64,000 bases of DNA from CAWBCI01 sp963787195 (GCA_963787195.1 CAWBCI010000079.1:68625-132624); one strand, 5' to 3'; counted from the first letter of the stretch, positions 8,445 to 18,533 are shown. Numbers and translations: made by a program. The notes: generated from the sequence alone by a model not told the origin.

Positions 8445-9960
8445 AACCTTCCTCCATTCTTTTAATTCGAATTCTGCGATTTCTTTGTTTCAGGATAATC
8501 CCGAACAGAATAATCAGGATAATCGGGAGTGTGAAATTCATCCATTTCAGGAAAGTCACTCTGGACTCGGAAATGGATTCGAGGGGACGTGAAGTAATTC
8601 CCTTGGTCCGTAAAGCGATCAGTCCGGTCTGGTCCGAAAGCCAGTCCACGCCGTTAACCATCAGGTTCACATTGTCAGGCTGCAATTGCTGCGGCCTTTG
8701 CCCGGTCCCGTTCACTGCAAAATCGGCATCCCCAACCAGTACTATCTTTGATTCCTTATCTCCGCTGATCTTTCCTGAAAGGATAGCCGCCACGGTAAGG
8801 TGAGAAAGTGGAAAATCAGCGTCAGTCCATTGGTGATTGATATCAAAATACAGGGGCGGGGTCTTGGTCCCTGATTTATCTGATGAAAATGCAATCGGTG
8901 TGTAAGTCAGGCTTGAATCCCCGGTGAAGCTAATCGTGCTGGCCAGTGGAAGCAAAACCTGCTCAAGACCTTTGGTGATGGGATGGTCAGAAAATGTTGT
9001 GATAATGGGCAGGTAAGGAAACCTCACATTAGTTGTGAAATTCATGCTTCCGGCCTTTTGCTGCACTCCGACCGATCCGCAATTGGCATCAATCAGGAAA
9101 TCTTTGTTAACCAGCATCCCTTTACCACTCAGCCAGTCTTCGAGGCCAGTATGGATATCATAACCCCTGGCCTGTGAGAAATCAGCCAAAACCCGGTTAT
9201 ATCCGATAAACAAATTCCCGCCACCCGCCAGGTAAGTATCCAGCATCTGCAGCTGAGAGTCAGGAATGGTGTCGGTTGGCCCCATAATTATAATGGTTTT
9301 GTATTTTGAAAGGTCTTTGGATGCATCTGAGAGATTGACATCTTCAATATTATACAAAACATCCAATCCTGCCATAACCTGTTGCAGAGCATTTCTGGCA
9401 GGTTCTCCATTTCCCTGGAGATATCCTATCATAGGCTTGTCGACAATAGACAATTTTTTAATACTCGAGGAAAGTTCATATTCCATAGCCGTACCGGTTT
9501 GTATCATAGGTATGATCTCCCGGCGGCTGCCCATTTTCAGGATGGCCCCCAGGAAAACCCTCTTCTGGGTCATCTGGTCCCTTTCCCTGACATTCACTAT
9601 ACTGGGCCGGATACCTTCCTGTATGGCTTTCTGTTCCGACTGCTGGTCTTTATTCGGGTCGATGAATTCATAAACAACATTTCCCCCCGAAGCATTCGAG
9701 TACTCAATTAACATATCCTTGAATTCCTTGCGGGCCTGCAGCAATTGAGGAGGAATATCCTCTGTAAAGTAGGCCGTGATTGTCACCGGTTCATTTAGGG
9801 AATGTAAAATATCCTTCGTAGCACTACTAAGAGTATACTGCTTGTCTTCGGTCAGGTCAAGCCTGAAATAGGCCTTGTCGGCTATAATGTTTACAACCAC
9901 CACGATGCCGATGACCAGCAGTGACTGATAAAGTATCGATCTTTTATTTTTCTTTGCCAT
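8437..9960 (-). CDS. gldG: GldG-type ABC transporter auxiliary component
   Basis: A 507-residue protein with an N-terminal anchor helix (about 12-30), the LTEDKQYTLS start typical of GldG, a large periplasmic domain, and a C-terminal helix (about 472-492, MNFTLPIILIILFGIIL). In gliding Bacteroidota, GldA, GldF and GldG form an ABC complex linked to gliding and envelope functions; homologues also occur in non-gliders. It follows gldF by 37 bp. The gliding name is used by homology only; motility is not proven. Confidence 0.9.
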   Translation of the reverse strand: MAKKNKRSILYQSLLVIGIVVVVNIIADKAYFRLDLTEDKQYTLSSATKDILHSLNEPVTITAYFTEDIPPQLLQARKEFKDMLIEYSNASGGNVVYEFIDPNKDQQSEQKAIQEGIRPSIVNVRERDQMTQKRVFLGAILKMGSRREIIPMIQTGTAMEYELSSSIKKLSIVDKPMIGYLQGNGEPARNALQQVMAGLDVLYNIEDVNLSDASKDLSKYKTIIIMGPTDTIPDSQLQMLDTYLAGGGNLFIGYNRVLADFSQARGYDIHTGLEDWLSGKGMLVNKDFLIDANCGSVGVQQKAGSMNFTTNVRFPYLPIITTFSDHPITKGLEQVLLPLASTISFTGDSSLTYTPIAFSSDKSGTKTPPLYFDINHQWTDADFPLSHLTVAAILSGKISGDKESKIVLVGDADFAVNGTGQRPQQLQPDNVNLMVNGVDWLSDQTGLIALRTKGITSRPLESISESRVTFLKWMNFTLPIILIILFGIILKQRNRRIRIKRMEEGYV

Positions 9961-9997
9961 GATTTTTTCTTTTAATGATCAAAAATGAATGGATCGA

Positions 9998-10720
9998 TCA
10001 TGCATATCTTTTACGCAGGAGGTTAGATTCGGTCAATATGAGTCCCACGAATATGACCGAAAGAAAATAGATCACATCCCTGGAATCAATCACCCCCCTT
10101 GACATGGATTCGTAATGTTGGGAAATACTCAGATAATTGAGCGTTTCTCCGATAAAACCGGAAATATTGGTCGCCAGCATACTGAAGATTATCTGGAAAA
10201 ATATTCCGAAAAGCAGGGCCAGAAGGTAAGCTACTATCTGGTTATTCGACAGGCTGCTGGTAAATAGACCGATACTGATATAAGCGCCGCTTATTAGTAT
10301 CAGTCCCAGGTAACCGCTGATTACTGCTCCGTTGTCGATATTTCCAAGCCTTGATACTGTGATATAGTATGGAATTGTCAGAGCCAGGGCTATGATAATC
10401 AGAAGCAAGGTCCCCAGAAACTTTCCGATGATCACCTGCCAGTCGTTTACCGGGCGGGTGAGTAATAGTTCGATGGTGCCAGTTTTATTTTCTTCGGCAA
10501 ACATCCTCATGGTAATGGCGGGGATGAAAAAGAAGAGGGTCCAGTAGGCTATGCTGAAGAAGGCCTGTAAACTTGCCTGTTTGGTGAAAAATATGTCGGA
10601 CCCGTAGATCCAGGTGAAAAAGCCGCTGAAACCCAGGAAGGCCACCATCATAATATAAGCCATCAATGAGTTGAAAAAGGCGGACAATTCTCTTTTTGTA
10701 ATAATCCAGACTTGTTTCAT
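9998..10720 (-). CDS. gldF: ABC-2 type permease, GldF-like
   Basis: A 240-residue membrane protein with six predicted helices and the conserved cytoplasmic loop MRMFAEENKTGTIELLLTRP of ABC-2 permeases. It lies 24 bp downstream of the ATPase gene and directly before gldG, the canonical order. It is the membrane pore or scaffold of the GldAFG complex. The N-terminus (MKQVWIITKRELSAFFNS) fits GldF. Confidence 0.92.
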   Translation of the reverse strand: MKQVWIITKRELSAFFNSLMAYIMMVAFLGFSGFFTWIYGSDIFFTKQASLQAFFSIAYWTLFFFIPAITMRMFAEENKTGTIELLLTRPVNDWQVIIGKFLGTLLLIIIALALTIPYYITVSRLGNIDNGAVISGYLGLILISGAYISIGLFTSSLSNNQIVAYLLALLFGIFFQIIFSMLATNISGFIGETLNYLSISQHYESMSRGVIDSRDVIYFLSVIFVGLILTESNLLRKRYA

Positions 10721-10744
10721 GGGTTTTATTTTTTATTTCTTGGA

Positions 10745-11674
10745 TCAGTTCATTGTCAATTCGCGGAAGACATCTTCCAGCTTGGTTTCGATAGGGGTCA
10801 TCTCTGTCAGGGCCCAGCCTTTTGAAACGCAAAGCTGGAATACTGGTTTGCGCATGCTTTGCTCGCCCCGGGCCTGCAATTCGAAATAGCCTTCTTCCTT
10901 TTTAAGAAAATCTACTACTTCGATAACAGGTAATTTTTGAAGCGACTGGAAAATATCGTTGGATTCGCCGTCTTCTATCTTTACCCTAAGGATTTCTTTG
11001 CCCCTGGCGCGTTTCCTGAGCTCTTCCGAAGTCCCGTCAGCAACTATCTTACCTTTGCTGATGATCAAAATGCGGTCGCATGTGGCTTCCACTTCTGCAA
11101 GTATGTGTGAACTCAGGATAACGGTCTTTTCTTTCCCGATCTTCTTTATTAATTCCCTTATTTCGACGATCTGGTTCGGGTCGAGTCCGGAAGTCGGCTC
11201 ATCAAGGATGAGTACGTCCGGATCATGGATCAGGGCCTGTGCAAGACCGACTCTTTGTTTGTAGCCTTTGGACAATTCCTGAATATCCTTGTGCTTTTCG
11301 CCTTCCAGACCACAGAGGCGGACCATCTCAAGTATCCTGGGCCGGATCTTTTCGCTTGGGATACCTTGCAGTTCAGCCACGAATTTCAGATAATCGATTA
11401 CCGGCATCTCCTGGTAAAGCGGATTGCTTTCCGGCAGGTAGCCTATATGCCGTTTTACCTCTTCAGGATCTTCTTCTACAGAAAAAGTCCCAACCCGGAT
11501 ATTCCCGGAATTGGGAACAAGGAATGAAGTGATGGCTTTCATGGTGGTGGTCTTTCCCGCGCCGTTAGGCCCCAGGAAGCCCAGCACTTCGCCGGTCTTT
11601 ACCCTGAAAGAGATATTGTCCACGGCACGTTGCGCGCCATAGATCTTGGTGAGATTTTCAACAACAATATCCAT
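10745..11674 (-). CDS. gldA: ABC transporter ATP-binding protein, GldA-like
   Basis: A 309-residue ATPase with Walker A GPNGAGKTT (35-43), a Q-loop region (GYLPESNPLY), signature LSKGYKQR, Walker B VLILDEPTSGLDPNQ and a switch His (LSSHIL). The extra C-terminal 80 residues are the regulatory DUF4162-like region seen in ABC-2 ATPases. First gene of the gldA-gldF-gldG-DUF4340 operon. All catalytic motifs are intact. Confidence 0.94.
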   Translation of the reverse strand: MDIVVENLTKIYGAQRAVDNISFRVKTGEVLGFLGPNGAGKTTTMKAITSFLVPNSGNIRVGTFSVEEDPEEVKRHIGYLPESNPLYQEMPVIDYLKFVAELQGIPSEKIRPRILEMVRLCGLEGEKHKDIQELSKGYKQRVGLAQALIHDPDVLILDEPTSGLDPNQIVEIRELIKKIGKEKTVILSSHILAEVEATCDRILIISKGKIVADGTSEELRKRARGKEILRVKIEDGESNDIFQSLQKLPVIEVVDFLKKEEGYFELQARGEQSMRKPVFQLCVSKGWALTEMTPIETKLEDVFRELTMN

Positions 11675-12011
11675 ATTTGTTTAATTTGATGCAAAAAAAG
11701 TAAAAAATAGAAAGGGAGTAAAGAGTAGATAGGCTGATTTAACAATATTTAACAGAGGAGGGGGGTCAGTTATTGGTTAATGGGTAATGGTTATTGGGGG
11801 AAGTTGATGTGAGTTTAGAGTAGACCATCTCACACTATAGAAGGTGCTGACAAAAACTAATTTTCTCAAAATATCAGTAAAGGAAAAACTTTCGAACTTT
11901 CGAAAAATCGAAATTGCGATATGACGAAGTAATTGGTAAATGGGATTTACATTGGAAAGCAGAATTGTTTTGCTCCCAATCTGAAATCTGAAACCCGAAA
12001 TCTGAATTCCC
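11675..12011. repeat. gene-free stretch with two heptanucleotide arrays
   Basis: No supported gene. Contains four exact 7-nt units at 11769-11796 (GTTATTG family) and four at 11978-12005 (AATCTGA family). Between them, around 11900-11930, are looser CGAA-containing repeats. Confidence 0.8.
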
Positions 12012-12566
12012 CTATTCCGTCGCAGTAACCTTAAACGACGACATATAATCCTCCCATTTGGTATTTTTATAAGCATCGGTAGCGATGAAGTGGAGAATGG
12101 GCTCGAAATGCGGGGCCTTCTGGTAACCCGGAACCACTGTGATGAGGTTTTCGTCCTGGTCCATGAATACATAAGAAGGATATGACATCCTGCCATTTAG
12201 CAGGGTTTGTGCTAGCTGGTGCGTGGCGCGGGTACCGTGCGGGTTTGTGTTTACATATTCCTTGCCCTTGAAATCAACGGTATCCTTACGTTCGGCATTG
12301 AATTTAACCGCGTAATAATTTTCATTCATGTATTTCACAATAACCGGATTTTTAAAGGTCGATGCATCCATTTTCTTACACCAACCACACCAATCGGTAT
12401 ACATGTCGATAAATATCTTTTTAGGGTGTTTCTTGTTCAGTTCCATAGCCTGCTTAAAGGTATACCATTTGATCCCGCCTGAAGCGGAACTTTCCTGTGA
12501 GTAAGTTGCAGTGGACAGAAATATTGCAAAGATTGCAATAAGAGAAGTATTGATAAGTTTTTTCAT
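12012..12566 (-). CDS. exported thioredoxin-fold protein
   Basis: A 184-residue protein with a cleavable signal peptide (residues 1-23, ending TYSQ), followed by a thioredoxin fold with the active-site CGWC at 60-63 and a cis-proline loop (SYPSYVFMD). The DWCGWCKKMD pattern is typical of the DUF255/thioredoxin_7 type found in Bacteroidota. It probably acts in periplasmic disulfide reduction or isomerisation. Monocistronic; the next gene upstream is smpB. Confidence 0.88.
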   Translation of the reverse strand: MKKLINTSLIAIFAIFLSTATYSQESSASGGIKWYTFKQAMELNKKHPKKIFIDMYTDWCGWCKKMDASTFKNPVIVKYMNENYYAVKFNAERKDTVDFKGKEYVNTNPHGTRATHQLAQTLLNGRMSYPSYVFMDQDENLITVVPGYQKAPHFEPILHFIATDAYKNTKWEDYMSSFKVTATE

Positions 12567-12655
12567 CCTCTATTATTTTTGGCTAAATTATATTTTTTAC
12601 AGAATATTTACATATTTAGAAAGATAAATTTGTGTTAAAGCTTGTTAAATTCAGC

Positions 12656-13114
12656 TTAATATCTTTCATTTCTATCCATATCCCGATCCATATCCCTTTG
12701 CTTGATGGACTCCCTTTTATCATAGGAATGTTTTCCTTTTGCAAGAGCTATGGCCAGTTTGGCCAGTCCCCTGTCATTTATAAAAAGCCGGATGGGGATA
12801 ATGGTAAGCCCTTTTTCTGTTGATTTGGTTTGAAGTTTTTTAAGTTCCCTACGGTTAAGTAAAAGCTTCCGGTCCCGTTTGGGCTCATGGTTATAATGCG
12901 TACCCATAGTGTATTCAGCGATGTGCAAATTTTTCACGAATAATTCAGATCCTTCAAATGCACAATAGGAATCCACGAAATTGGCCTTACCTTCCCTGAT
13001 AGATTTGATCTCGGTGCCGGTGAGCTGTATACCCGCCACGAATTCCTCCAGAAAGAAATACTCGAAATAAGCTTTCTTATTTTTGATCGTGATGGTTTTA
13101 GCCAGTGTGGACAT
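12656..13114 (-). CDS. smpB: SsrA-binding protein
   Basis: A 152-residue SmpB, the partner of tmRNA in trans-translation ribosome rescue. The OB-fold core starts NKKAYFEYFFLEEFVAGI and includes the diagnostic GTEIKSIREGKANF and HYNHEPKRDRKLLL segments. The C-terminal tail ends in a charged DMDRDMDRNERY run that would fold in the ribosomal A site. No tmRNA gene is seen in this window. Confidence 0.96.
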   Translation of the reverse strand: MSTLAKTITIKNKKAYFEYFFLEEFVAGIQLTGTEIKSIREGKANFVDSYCAFEGSELFVKNLHIAEYTMGTHYNHEPKRDRKLLLNRRELKKLQTKSTEKGLTIIPIRLFINDRGLAKLAIALAKGKHSYDKRESIKQRDMDRDMDRNERY

Positions 13115-13207
13115 GCAATATTTTTTATTTTATTTTCAGAAGAAATTATAATGAATTTTTTCCGGGCTGCAAATTTCGTGAAAAGAAATGAGGGCGCAAA
13201 CCTTTAT

Positions 13208-14092
13208 TTACACAACTTCCTTATCCAGCCCGTTTTGGGCAAAACTAAAGGTTGAAAGGGCCTTTTCCATAGCCTGCTCAAAGGCTTGTTTATTAATATT
13301 TAGTTCAACATTCTTATCTTGAAAATATTCCAGCAGAAGGCCAGTATAAATATTCCCCACCATTTCGTGGCCAGCCATAGGACAGCCTCCCAGGCCATTT
13401 ATTACCCCGTCGAAACTCCGGCAGCCATTCATGAAGGCCCCTTCTATCTTAGCCCGCCAGTTTTCGAGCGTGGTGTGAAGATGAAGGCCAAATGTCATTT
13501 CAGGATATGCCGGAACAAGTTTTCCAAAAAGCTCCGAGATAGTTTCAGCGCTGCCTATCCCAATGGTATCGGATACAGCCACTCTTCTGACCCCGGTATT
13601 ATGCAGCCATTCAACTTCTTCTTCTACTTGCGCCATATTCCATACTTCCCCATATGGATTTCCCAGGGCCATGGAAAGGTAAATCACCATTTCCTGTTTG
13701 CTTTTATCCGCTATTTCAATTAATTCCAGGATAGTTTCCCTTGATTTTTTGATATTGGAATTGATGTTTAATTCAAGAAAATGATTGGAGGTGGAGTGTG
13801 GATAACCGATCAGACTGATCTGCTTGTAAAGCCCTGACTGTTCAGCTCCTTTCAGATTGCCCACGATAGCCAGGAGTTTGGTATCTGTTTCCGATAAATC
13901 CAGTCTTTCGAGCACTTCGGCGGTATCGCTTAACTGAGGAATTGCCTTAGGCGAGACGAAGCTCCCGAAGTCAAGCACATCAAAACCGACTTTGAGCAAA
14001 GCATTGATATAATCCGCCTTTACTTCGGTCGGGATGAAATTATGTAGACCCTGCATAGCATCCCTGGGGCTTTCTGTGATGGATATTTTCAT
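13208..14092 (-). CDS. hydroxymethylglutaryl-CoA lyase-like (HMGL/DRE-TIM family) enzyme
   Basis: About 294 residues from the ATG at 14092, the start that gives the family N-terminus MKISITESPRDAMQG. An upstream in-frame ATG at 14203 would add 37 residues read through a heptanucleotide array and is unlikely. The TIM barrel shows the catalytic Arg in ESPRDAMQ, the metal-binding His pair in FGLHLHTT, and the cysteine loop GLGGCPMAGHE of HMG-CoA lyases. The likely reaction is cleavage of HMG-CoA to acetoacetate and acetyl-CoA (leucine catabolism or ketone metabolism). No leucine-degradation genes are adjacent, so the substrate is moderately certain. Confidence 0.82.
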   Translation of the reverse strand: MKISITESPRDAMQGLHNFIPTEVKADYINALLKVGFDVLDFGSFVSPKAIPQLSDTAEVLERLDLSETDTKLLAIVGNLKGAEQSGLYKQISLIGYPHSTSNHFLELNINSNIKKSRETILELIEIADKSKQEMVIYLSMALGNPYGEVWNMAQVEEEVEWLHNTGVRRVAVSDTIGIGSAETISELFGKLVPAYPEMTFGLHLHTTLENWRAKIEGAFMNGCRSFDGVINGLGGCPMAGHEMVGNIYTGLLLEYFQDKNVELNINKQAFEQAMEKALSTFSFAQNGLDKEVV

Positions 14093-14144
14093 TGATTTTT
14101 GTTGATGTCCATAATTTAAACAAAAAATGTTTGCTATTGTTGCG

Positions 14145-14200
14145 GATATTGGGTATCGGGTATTGGATATTAGGTATTTGGTACCAGGTATTAGGTTGAT
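14145..14200. repeat. heptanucleotide array (GGTATTG family)
   Basis: Eight consecutive exact 7-nt units (GATATTG, GGTATCG, GGTATTG, GATATTA, GGTATTT, GGTACCA, GGTATTA, GGTTGAT), just upstream of the HMGL-like gene. Confidence 0.92.
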
Positions 14201-14212
14201 CATTGGGAAAGG

Positions 14213-14255
14213 CCACGACTCACGACTTACTTCTCACGTCTCACTGTCTCACGAC
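14213..14255. repeat. heptanucleotide array (TCACGAC family)
   Basis: Six units, five of 7 nt and one of 8 nt, ending at the stop codon of the TonB receptor gene. Confidence 0.85.
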
Positions 14256-16673
14256 TAAAACCCCACCCCGATCCCCACCATAAAATTCGTCCCGGCCTGG
14301 GGGAAATAGCCATCCAAAACGCCATAACTTCCTTCTGAATAATAGCGGTAAACCCAGGCATTGCTGATATATTCGGTGTTGAAGAGATTATTCACTTTCA
14401 GACTAATATTTATCTCCTTCATAAACTTCGGATGCATTTCATAGCGTATCAACAAATCATTTACAAAATAGGGATCCAGGCTGCGCTCATCACTGGATGT
14501 ATTGTCGATGTATTGTTTTCCAACATATTTGCTATATAATATAAGGTGCAGGTTTTTCAAGGCCTCGTAATTGAGCACGCTCCCCGCCGTAAGCCAGGGT
14601 GAAAAGGCTATATCGGTTGTGCCCAGATTATTTACAATCTGTTGCGGCCATTCGTCCCAGTTATCCACATATTCGGTAAAATTCAGGACTTTATTTGAAC
14701 TGAAAGTGGCGTTCACATTCCAGTTAAATTTATCTGAGAATTTAACACCTGCGCTCAGTTCCAGCCCTGCACGGTAACTCTGTGGCACATTTTCCATGAC
14801 CGGATCGCCCACATCATTGATCTTCCCGGTAAGGACGAGTTGGTTATGATAATACATATAATAGAAATTGGCGTCCAGCATAAAACGGGATGACTGAAAG
14901 CTATAAGCGGCTTCGGCATCGTAAAGGCTTTCCTGAACCGGGTATGGCCTTTCCGGATTGGCATCTACCAGGCTGCTCCGGTTTGGTTCCCGGTTCCCGA
15001 CAGCCCCGCTCAGGTAGGCTTTATTGTGTGCGTTAAATTCATAAAATAGCCCGAGTTTGGGATTCACAAAACTGTAATAATGAGTCTGGCTGATATCCCT
15101 CAGATCATTATCCGGACCTTTCAGGCGATAATCGATCTGCCGGAATTGCAGGTCGGCATATAGATTTAACTTTTCAGTCAATTGATAATTCAGTTTTGCA
15201 TAAAGGTTAATTTCATTCTTCTTTCCTGTATTAAAATACCATTGATAATCCTTGTCGAAATTAAGCGCAACCCGCGACCAGATGATATTCCCGAAATGTC
15301 TTCCGGAAAATAAATTTGCAGATCCCCCAAAAGTAAATTTCAGGTTTTTCTGGTTGTCATGGTTCAGGGCGAAGGTGAGGCCGTAAAAATCATTGTCGAG
15401 CCAGCGCTGCCTTACAAGATCTGTATTTGTAATGGTATCCCCGCCAATAACAGGGTATTCCAGGCCATAATTCATTAAGTCCTGCCCGGTTTTATATTCT
15501 TCATAATAACCGCTGCCATAAGTATAATGTAGTGCTGCATTGATATTCCAATGGGAATTGATCCGGTTGGCCCAGAACAGGCGGTAATGATTTTGCTTAT
15601 AATTGTCGGTCTGGTTTTTATAATACTGTAGATTCCCGTTCACATCGTAATAAGCTCCCAGTCCGTTATAGGTCCGGTTCGTATCGAGCATATAGCCCGG
15701 CACCCCGTCCCAGGCCTGGTAAGTTTTTTCATTTCCCGAGAAAAGCGTGAACTTAAAAAGGTTTTTACTTCCATAATATCCTCCTGAAAAAGAATAGGAA
15801 TCCAGGTCTGAGCTGGCCCGGTCTATATAACCCTTAGAAGTAATTTTGGAGTAACGCCCGTCGAATGACCACTTGCCTTTAATAAGCCCTGTTCCGGCAC
15901 TAAAAGTATTTTTGAAGGTGTTGAAAGATCCCGGCGGCGCTGTTGACTTCAGCATAAGGGACAGGGGAGGGGCTTTCAGTTTCTATATTTATGCTGGCAC
16001 CGAAAGCGCCCGAGCCGTTAGTCGAGGTCCCGACTCCACGCTGGATTTGTATATTTTGGGTAGAAGAGGCGATATCCGGCAAATCAACCCACCAGACACC
16101 TTGCGATTCAGGGTCATTTAAAGGTACCCCGTCTATAGTCACGTTGATACGGGTGAGGTCAGTCCCGCGGATACGGATTCCGGTATAACCCACTCCTGTT
16201 CCGGCATCGGAAGTCGTCACCACTGATGGCGTGGTTTCCAGCAGATAGGGCAGGTCCTGCCCGAAGTTCAAATCTTCTATTTTCTTTTTGGAAAGATTGC
16301 TGTAGGTTGTTGGGGATTTATCCCCTGCACGGGTGGCGGAGATGATAACCTCATTTTCCATGATAGCGCTGGCTTCCAGGCTGAAATCCAGTACCAGGTC
16401 GCTCTTCAGATCTATTTCTTTTTCTTCGGATCGAAAGCCCATAAAGCTGACTTTCAGAGTGTATTTCCCGGAAGCGATGTTCCGGATAAGGTAGGTCCCA
16501 TCCGAACCACTTGAAGTGGCCATATAGGTGCCTTCCAGTACCACATGGGCGGAAGGCAGGGCCTTACCGCTCTCTTTTTCGGTGATCTTCCCGCTGATAT
16601 TATATTGCCCAATGACAATAAAATTCAGACTTAGGAGCAGGAGCAGGGTAGCAGCAATTTTTTTCATTATCAA
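14255..16673 (-). pseudogene. TonB-dependent receptor (TPP-riboswitch controlled), frameshifted
   Basis: Two overlapping open frames (16673-15900 and 15955-14255) together encode one TonB-dependent outer-membrane receptor of about 800 residues. The first has a signal peptide (1-22), a carboxypeptidase-regulatory-like domain (about 23-110, GKALPSAHVVLEGTYMATSS) and the plug (about 120-240, IRIRGTDLTRINVTIDGVPL). The second is the beta-barrel, ending in the aromatic GIGVGF. Alignment by eye puts the break near 15928, where a GGG run has one base too many: NSAAG should continue GSFNTFKNTF. A TPP riboswitch sits just upstream, so the substrate is probably thiamine or a precursor. It may be a recent pseudogene or a sequencing error. 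Confidence 0.88.
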
Positions 16674-16734
16674 ATAGATTTACAGATGAATAAAACTGCC
16701 ATCAAATTGGGGAAAAATAAAAATGCATTGAACT

Positions 16735-16815
16735 CTTTTTCTTCCTCCGCCGGCATTACCCGGTTCAGGTTCAAAGGGTTTGATCTCAGCCCGTAAAAGG
16801 GCACCCCTGATGGAC
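16735..16815 (-). promoter_or_regulatory. TPP (thi-box) riboswitch
   Basis: Read on the minus strand, the segment contains the thi-box core in order: GGGGTGC, then GGCTGAGA, then ACCCTTTGAACCTGA and GGGTAATGCCGGCG. These are the conserved junctions of the thiamine pyrophosphate aptamer. It ends about 60 bp before the receptor start codon, a standard distance for control of transcription or translation initiation. Thiamine pyrophosphate binding should repress the downstream TonB receptor. Confidence 0.95.
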
Positions 16816-16845
16816 GTTAATTAGGACACAAATATACTGAAAAAA

Positions 16846-16873
16846 GTGTAGAGTGTAGAGTGTAGAGTGTAGA
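16846..16873. repeat. heptanucleotide array, four exact GTGTAGA copies
   Basis: Four perfect tandem copies of GTGTAGA immediately upstream of the riboswitch. Confidence 0.95.
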
Positions 16874-16879
16874 GTGAGG

Positions 16880-17861
16880 GGGAAATTCTATATTTCAACA
16901 TTTCGTGATATCGATATTTCGCTGGGTATAAAGTTTGATAACTTCTATGGGTGTTGCTATCAGATCCCTCCTGTGTACCAATGACAAGTTAGGCCGTGCG
17001 GGATGCTATTCCACAATCTTTTAAGTTTTTTCCGTATAATGCAGGGTGAATCAAGCAAGCTGGCGGTTTAGCGAACTCTCTATGATGTATTTTTAATTTA
17101 TAGCCCGCCGCATCTTTTGGAATCAGCTATGCCTCTAGTCCGGAACGGACTATACAGTAATAGCCCCAACCTTCAGGTTGGGGTTGGGATGTGCTCGCAG
17201 GAACCCGAGTCCCGAAGGGACGGCACAGAAAGACAGCTCAAAGTGCAAAATGCAAATTCAATGAGACTATCTTTTCATGAGTTCACTTGTGAATGATATG
17301 AAAAGATTAAGTCGAATTAATCCCGTGAATGAAATGAAACGGGAGTTTAAGTTGGGAAGTTTTGTATCAACCCCTTTTTACAGCGACTGACCCTGTGTCG
17401 TCCCTTTCGGGACTTAGGGTTGTACAGATATCTTTCATCACCCGTATGATTGTCTGGAACTTTTCTTCTTTTTTATCAATTTCCGTAGTCAAGCCCCGGA
17501 CCCCTCTTTAGTACCAGAAATAAATTAGGTAGTAGATCGAATATTAGATATAGATAAATCATCTACTTTTTCCAGTCGCATGAACGATTTAGTTTTCAGT
17601 CATTTCACATTGTGGATTTTGTAAAAGTCTGAAAACTCGGGATGAACTGTGTTAAAAAGCAAGTGTTTTTTCATATTTATTACAAAGGAAAGCATCGGGC
17701 AAGCCTTTGAGAATTCTCAAAGGCTTGCCCGATGCTTTCATAGAACCACCAAAAAGCCCGTCATCCCGAACGTATGTGAGGGATCGGGTGGTGTGAAGCA
17801 GATTAAATTTTCTAAATTGGGTGAAATGAGAATGACCTGAAATGAGAAATGAATTATAAAT
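16880..17861. repeat. gene-free cluster of REP-like palindromes and dispersed repeats
   Basis: About 1 kb with no supported gene. It holds hairpins at 17136-17152 (TAGTCCG GAA CGGACTA) and 17164-17183 (CCCCAACC TTCA GGTTGGGG). An imperfect inverted pair lies at 17202-17228 and 17393-17421, sharing TCCCGAAGGGACG-type cores. A 52-bp palindrome is at 17688-17739, and a TCATCCCGAAC...GTGAGGGATC-type dispersed repeat is at 17760-17800. A short frame across 17649-17840 is explained by these repeats. Confidence 0.75.
17688..17739. repeat. 52-bp perfect palindrome
   Basis: The two 26-nt halves are exact reverse complements around GAA|TTC (centre 17713/17714), with no loop. As RNA it would be a very stable hairpin; as DNA it could extrude a cruciform. 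Confidence 0.95.
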
Positions 17862-18533
17862 CTAATCTTTTATATAATTTTCTATATCAACAAACTCCGG
17901 TTTGAAATGATATTCCAGAACCTGTCTTGGAAGATCGATAACCGGGTTTGGCGTTCGGTCCAGGATATCCGAGTCGGAGCTGGCTATGATTCCTTTCTCA
18001 GTTTTCTTTAGGGGATGATCGGCTGAAGACAATAGGATGATTTCAGATTTGACAGGAGCTAATTTTTCCTTTTTCAGAATCTTTGCCAGATCGCTGCTCA
18101 GATCTGTCCCTTCATCAACATAAAATATTATTTTTTTTATTTTGATATGAAGAAGGAAGGAGGATAAAAGCTGAACAGCCCTTTCCAGCAATTCTTTGTC
18201 CACAGGCCGGCCATGGTATTCGGCTGTATCCCGCAAAAAGCCATCCATAGCCAGGTATACCAGGGTTCCTCTCAGGTAAGAGACAATCGTAAGAATGACA
18301 TTCAGTGCATCGGCTTGTATTTCTATACCGCTTATTTGGGATACTTCAATGAGCTTTGATTTCCTGATCTCTGCAATATCCGGCAGCATTACCCCTCTGA
18401 ATAGCACTGAACGTTCCCCGGCGCTCAGAGAATACCGCGTTGCAACCAGGTTCAGAATGGTTTTGGAAGGATATTTTTTCCTTAGAAGAAAAAGATAATC
18501 TGCCAGGGCCGATTGAAAATTGCCTGAAAACAT
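17862..18533 (-). CDS. DUF434-like protein
   Basis: A 223-residue cytosolic protein. Residues 1-55 (SALADYLFLLRKKYPSKT, NLVATRYSLSAGERSVLFRGV) match my memory of the DUF434 family. The C-terminal part (about 60-210) is alpha/beta with a predicted nucleotide-binding-like strand (KKIIFYVDEGTD, IILLSSADHPL) and resembles a PIN- or Toprim-like fold at a glance. The function of the family is unknown. Monocistronic and divergent from aroQ. Confidence 0.65.
   Translation of the reverse strand: MFSGNFQSALADYLFLLRKKYPSKTILNLVATRYSLSAGERSVLFRGVMLPDIAEIRKSKLIEVSQISGIEIQADALNVILTIVSYLRGTLVYLAMDGFLRDTAEYHGRPVDKELLERAVQLLSSFLLHIKIKKIIFYVDEGTDLSSDLAKILKKEKLAPVKSEIILLSSADHPLKKTEKGIIASSDSDILDRTPNPVIDLPRQVLEYHFKPEFVDIENYIKD

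Noticed and set aside
11777..12196. 139-residue frame overlapping the thioredoxin gene
   Set aside because: Out of frame with the thioredoxin gene and partly within heptanucleotide repeats.
17649..17840. 63-residue frame across the palindrome cluster
   Set aside because: It reads through both arms of the 52-bp palindrome and a dispersed repeat; not a protein gene.
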